Source of the DNA: Phallusia mammillata
Taxonomy: Eukaryota; Chordata; Ascidiacea; Phlebobranchia; Ascidiidae
Length of the DNA: 64,000 nt
Assembly: GCA_003260075.1 (NCBI GenBank)
Contig: QLIY01000104.1
Location: 1 to 64,000, forward strand
Reading direction: 5' to 3'
Shown: in pieces, positions 59,419-64,000 of the stretch
Layout: the number at the start of each line of letters is the position of its first letter
How positions within the stretch are numbered: the stretch's first letter is position 1
Notes under the pieces: model-generated
What the model saw: the letters and a program-made list of their open reading frames with translations, nothing else
Database searches by the model: none
What the model was told of the DNA's origin: nothing
Position numbers and translations under genes: made by a program

Positions 59419-60730
59419 ACATAAAAACGTCACAGTAGGTAAGTCTGTACGTCAGAAAAATCAGCTAAAAAATAACTTGATGTAAAAAACCAAACATGTT
59501 ATCAAAATTTTCACAGTATTTTCGTCCTATTTGCTAAACACAATTTATTGAATATTTGGCACTTGTAAGTTAGTACAAAACATAGGAAAATACAAAAAAG
59601 TGCCAACATACATAAACGTTATTTTTGTAAGCATCAGCCCTTTCGGTTAAGTGGTCAAGTGAGAAAATTTGTAATGTATGTTAATTGTTTGTTCGTATTC
59701 TTCATTGATTGTGTTGGGAAACAATGGTTAATTGTTGATTAGAATGTAAATGCAAATTGACAATGAGGTAACAATTAACATACTAGGAATACTTGCCCAA
59801 TTTCAAAGAAACAATTAAACAATGGAATGACAATCACCGCCTTCGAAAAAGAATCGTGAACAATCGAAGTAAACAAAGAATTATTGTTTGTTTACACACC
59901 TAATTGTTATTACGTAACAGCAAAGATAAATTGATATATTTCCCATTTCCAAAAATGTGTAAAACACTAAAACAGGCTTTGGAATATTTGTAAAAAAACT
60001 TCAAAACAAGAAACTGTACACAATTTTTCACTTGACATATTATGTACGTTTGTTCTTGTATGAAAATATTTTTTCATTTATAGAAATAAAATAATACCCT
60101 GGAATATTTATTTTGTTATCATACAGGATTTACTGATTTTATCGGTCAACTTTTATGTGCTACAAAAATTAATTAAATTTACATTAGAAATTCAGCTACA
60201 AAAAATCATCACCTTATTTCGACGTTCTATGAGCAATAACGCGCGTCATGTGAAAAGTTACCGAGGGTCGTTTTTACCGCAAATGTGCGCAATTACCTTC
60301 CACCACAATTCAAGCATCGTCCGTCAGCCGGGGATGGCGAAGCAAGGCACGAGCCACTTCACTTAATCTCATTTTGAACTAAGTTAATTACACGTTGTGA
60401 CCACCAAACCTGTGTAAATCCTCACCTACGCGTGTACCGGGTCATTACAATGTCAAACCTCAGCACTGTTTAGACGTGGACGCCATTTTGGATCCGTTAG
60501 TGGGATTCGCAAAATGAATAGAAATAAAAGATGTTTTACAACTAATGTGATGATGTGGCTTGGGGCGATTTTTGGGAAAAAATGTTAAAGCGATACAAAG
60601 TTTGGGCCGTTTTCCTTGAATTTGAGAACATTTTATTTTAAATTTACCAACAGAATTGATCCCTAAACATTTTTAAGTTAAGTGTTGTTGTTTTTTATTG
60701 TATTTTTTTCCAACAATAATTGGTCTTTGT

Positions 60731-60834
60731 CGTTCACGGGGCTCGAACCCAGGACACACCCGGGGACGAATCCCGATCAGGTTTTTTTGTATGTGGGTCA
60801 GGCGCGCCAGGCCATTCGGCCGAGTTACCGCCCC
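60731..60834 (-). repeat. tRNA-like SINE or tRNA pseudogene
   Basis: On the minus strand it begins ggggcggtaactcggccgaa, has an A-box-like segment, and a B box within tgggttcgagcccc. The 3' end does not pair with the 5' end as an acceptor stem and the middle is too long, so it is not a working tRNA. Confidence 0.55.
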
Positions 60835-61318
60835 AAAGTTAAGTGTTAGTTGACGATATAATTTTTTGGGCGTTGTCTTTAATATTTGCAGTAACGTTTC
60901 ATTGTAAATTTACAAATAGAATTGATTCCTAAACATTTTCTAAGTCAGATGTTAGTTAAACCGATTTGAATTATTCCAATACTATGTTAACAGAGATAGT
61001 GTTTTGTTGCACAGAAGGATCAGGAGTTCCGTAAATAATTAATATCGCCGCTTTATAAATATGGCCGTTGTACTACTGTGGCTGTTCGGTAGATATGCAT
61101 AGAACCTATAGTGGTAGCTATATCTCGTACAAGGCAGCCAGGTAATAACATGCAATATAGGCGACAAATAAAAACTAGGAAACGCAGGAACTTAAAATAG
61201 TAAGTTTCACAGCTAAACAGTAAAAAATTCTAAAAATCTTTAAAAAAAATTTCACAGCTTAAAGTTTGACAATCTAAAAATTCTACTTCGTCACAGTATT
61301 GTTACGTCATGGAACGCT

Positions 61319-62454
61319 TTATCGCGTCAGATCGCTAAAATCCCAAACCCGTATTGTTTCGTCATAGGAAGCGCTGACGATCCTCGTTGCGTCAGCCGTG
61401 ACCGCGTTGACATGGCAACCGTGACCTTGAAGTTGGTTGACCTTGCCGCGACTGAAAGAAAGTGACACGAGACGAAATTTCATAAAATATATCGAAATTA
61501 TCAAGTCCCCCAGCTTGGGAAATGGTTGTTCGAATTTACTTGTGTTTTCGATTATTTAGCCAAGACTAAATTTCAAGTTAATTCTAAGCCAACATGCATT
61601 TGTGCAAAAGAATTACGAGGTTAATCAAAAACATTACTGCCAAATAACTTGTGTAATGTTTATGATTAATTTACTCTCCAAGAGTGTAGTGTTCCTAATT
61701 ACGAGTTTTTATAAGAATAGTTGCCTAAAAATATTACAGTATTTCTCTGTAATAATTGGAAAACCGCTATTTTGGGCTTTTACTTAATAGTTGTATGCTG
61801 CGAATAACATTGCATGTATTTGTAATCAGATACATGTTACACAACAACATAATGGATTGCCTCACATGTTGTAAATCTCACCCGTAAATATTCCAGTATT
61901 TAATTTTTCCATCTTTTCCCGCTGTGATCAAAACACCAGAGGGGGCTGCTGAGTCGGTAATCCGCAATTTTACGTTTTCAATTCTGAACAAAAAGTAAAT
62001 GTGATCAACTATATAATGTGGCTAAAACTGCGGAAAAGGGACAAACGGTAAACACAATTTCCAAATAAAATGGTTCCAATCGCAGTTTTGTTTCTTTGGC
62101 ATAATCACGTAACCGAAGTGATTGAATCAAAAATTTGAGAAATCAGGAATAATAATTTTCTACATTTACGCGGAGTAGCATAAAACATTGTAAAGATCCG
62201 CATCTTTCCAAAAAAGCCAAAAAAGGTAGACTTTATATGAGCAACTGTAAAAGCATAAAATCACTCAACCGTTTCTTGTGCGCCTTGTAAGTGCGCATGC
62301 GCGTTCCGGTCGAGTGCTCCCATATAGTGACACGTCCACCAGAGGCGCTAGCGAGCAGGTTTTGTTGACAGCTGAGCGACATGATGGAAGATTTCTCCCC
62401 GGTCCATATAACTCGCACACATTGACCGTCCGACACACGCCAAATGCGGATGCT
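61319..62454 (-). CDS. C-terminal exons of a WD40-repeat protein (5' end outside the window)
   Basis: Exons on the minus strand: 62454-62270, 61983-61882 and 61451-61319 (stop), with GT/AG sites and agreeing phases. They encode the end of a WD40 beta-propeller: SIRIWRVSDGQC, LLASASGGRVTIWEHSTG, VLITAGKDGKIKYWNIYG and then GHGCHVNAVTADATRIVSAS with DETIRVWDF. The repeats show the usual GH...D..VW pattern. The protein ends just after the last blade (DLTR). I cannot name the family member. No further WD40 exon is visible from 62455 to 64000, so the 5' part lies beyond the right edge. Confidence 0.85.
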
Positions 62455-63258
62455 CTGCAAACAAAAGGACAGATAAGCACAATACAGGTAGAACCAACAC
62501 CGATGCACCTTTGTCTGCTAATCAATTGTGACGTCATATTGATGTACTGTTTTGTTTCGTGTGAATAAATTTGGTTGGGGTTTCGTCAAGTATCAAGAAT
62601 TTGCGAGTTATTTTCGCAACGAAGTGTTTACATACCACAAGCCTGGATTGAGTTTAAGCCTAATAACTCACGAGATGAGCAATTTATTTGGCGATATGTA
62701 TGTAAGCTTTAACTTTTGCTATAAACATACCAACAATGTTGCATCCGGTATATGCAGTGACATCACAACCAACTTTGTCAAACGTCACAATTGTGGCGTG
62801 ACTTAAAACCACAAAGTACTGGAGTCGAAACACAGACAGAGGTGACATTCCAAAACACTGTATCGCCTTTTTGTGGTAACAATCACCTATACGTCACAGG
62901 TGAATATGACGGCAGAGAGGTCACAGTGACGTCATAATGCCACTTGAGTGATGTCGAGTTTGGATTACAAGCAAGTCTATTGTTGGAGAGAGGGGTGGCG
63001 GCGTTTACATTATGACGTGATAGATTGGAAGTGGCGATGTGCGCTGCATTGTGCAGAGATGGTGCAGGAGTCAGGATATACGTTGCATTGTGTTGCAGGC
63101 AGAAGCATGACATTGTTGAATACATGCATTCAATTACTGAACTGCAGGTTAATTGTTGCTTTGTGTATGTAAGTTCGCCGAGAAGTCAGTAGCTTCCTTG
63201 CTAAGTATGTTACCTTATGAAGGAAAGCAATATGATTAGGCAAATAGTGACCTACGCG
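62455..63258. other. Intron region of the WD40 gene
   Basis: No exon or repeat is recognised. Scattered tgacgtca sites occur, for example near 62925. Confidence 0.5.
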
Positions 63259-64000
63259 ATCCTGGCAACCAGCAAAAAAAGGCTCCAGCAACCAGGCAAG
63301 GGGTTCACTTTAGACCCCAATATCTCGCAATCCAAACAAAGCTGAACAGAAAAATTTTAACACAATACTTTTCAAAGCATTAACAAACCATTGACCGCCT
63401 CGGAGCACGGAGATGCGGAACAGAAGAACCGCGCGTCGCAGGTATCGCCCCACGCAGCGCACGTTCAGTCAAGGTGCAAGTAAACAACTTTGACCCAGAA
63501 AAACAAGTCCTAACTTGCACAAAAACAAGTTGAAATATACAATTTATAAGTTTCAAACTAAAATATGAGACTATGAAAAAATATGAAAAATATCTTTTAC
63601 GACATTTTGAGCTGTCGCGCGTCATTGATTGCTGGCGAGCGGGGACGACGGCATTATGCGCGAGTTATGAACTTCAAGTTAATATTCGGGGCAGAGCCCC
63701 CGAACTTAGAATAACCAGTTGGGGCTTTTTGAAAACGGCATGCTCTGCAGAAACAGAATATGTCATTGGCTTTTATGCCGCGGAACGTATCGAAGAACAT
63801 TAAGCAGTCATATGTATAAGCGTATTAATATTCGTGGTTTTAATATTTTTTCAAACGAGTGCCATTAATGGTTTGTTAATGCTTTGAAAAGTATTGTGTT
63901 AAAATTTTTCTGTTCAGCTTTGTTTGGATTGCGAGATATTGGGGTCTAAAGTGAACCCCTTGCCTGGTTGCTGGAGCCTTTTTTTGCTGGTTGCCAGGAT
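63259..64000. mobile_element. 742-bp element with perfect 134-bp terminal inverted repeats
   Basis: Positions 63259-63392 are the exact reverse complement of 63867-64000, starting atcctggcaaccagcaaaaa. The interior (about 474 bp) is GC-richer at one side and has no recognisable transposase. Identity of the arms suggests recent activity or gene conversion. The window stops at the arm's end, so the element may extend a little further and its target duplication cannot be seen. Confidence 0.85.

Larger units (their letters stand above)
55938..61318. other. Region between the Reeler gene and the WD40 gene
   Basis: No confident gene. A minus-strand open frame at 56300-56116 follows a tttcag acceptor and another at about 57560-57345 follows gtcag; either could be an exon of an unidentified minus-strand gene, but neither matches a family I know. 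Two junction blocks and a tRNA-like element lie here. Confidence 0.5.

Noticed and set aside
60731-60834. A functional tRNA gene
   Set aside because: The acceptor stem does not pair and the central part is too long; a SINE or pseudogene is more likely.

Overview
The window is nuclear DNA of an animal, most likely an ascidian tunicate. A Ciona-type genome, perhaps C. savignyi, fits best: compact chordate-type genes, small introns, AT-rich intergenic DNA, very short mobile elements, and pairs of strongly diverged alleles lying next to each other. The species call is inference; the genes themselves are clear.

Layout. (1) 556-8725, minus: an alpha-type nicotinic acetylcholine receptor subunit. 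(2) 10390-19204, minus: UTP20, a 2,648-residue ribosome-biogenesis protein, 2,288 residues of it in one 6.9 kb exon. (3) 21241-24468, minus: MTHFS, POLR3K and an HSD17B10-like dehydrogenase, closely spaced on one strand. (4) 25135-27784, plus: ECHDC3 in seven exons, divergent from the HSD17B10-like gene. (5) 28333-32264, minus: DEPDC1 in nine exons, convergent with ECHDC3. (6) 35730-42486, minus: an aquaporin with a 53-nt micro-exon and a long C-terminal tail. (7) 42.5-54.0 kb: no convincing gene. (8) 54085-55937, minus: a small secreted Reeler-domain protein. (9) 61319-62454, minus: the last three exons of a WD40-repeat protein whose 5' part lies beyond the window.

The gene set is mostly housekeeping (folate metabolism, RNA polymerase III, rRNA processing, lipid/CoA metabolism) with a receptor and a water channel. 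I see no pathway linking the neighbours.

The strongest unexplained signal is not a gene. About 25 runs of 10-12 C, plus seven runs of 25-90 C, all lie on the plus strand, and I see no matching G run. At nearly every short run the sequence just before it is repeated just after it, with SNPs and indels, including inside coding exons. They look like fixed-length gap placeholders joining overlapping contigs of two haplotypes. Many apparent tandem duplications here are therefore probably alleles placed end to end, and gene models crossing them need collapsing.

Mobile DNA includes two short hAT-type elements with intact 8-bp target duplications, a 134-bp perfect terminal inverted repeat pair at the right edge, several hairpin elements, tRNA-like SINE fragments, and a dispersed family carrying a ctgatga...gaaac core that resembles part of a hammerhead ribozyme.
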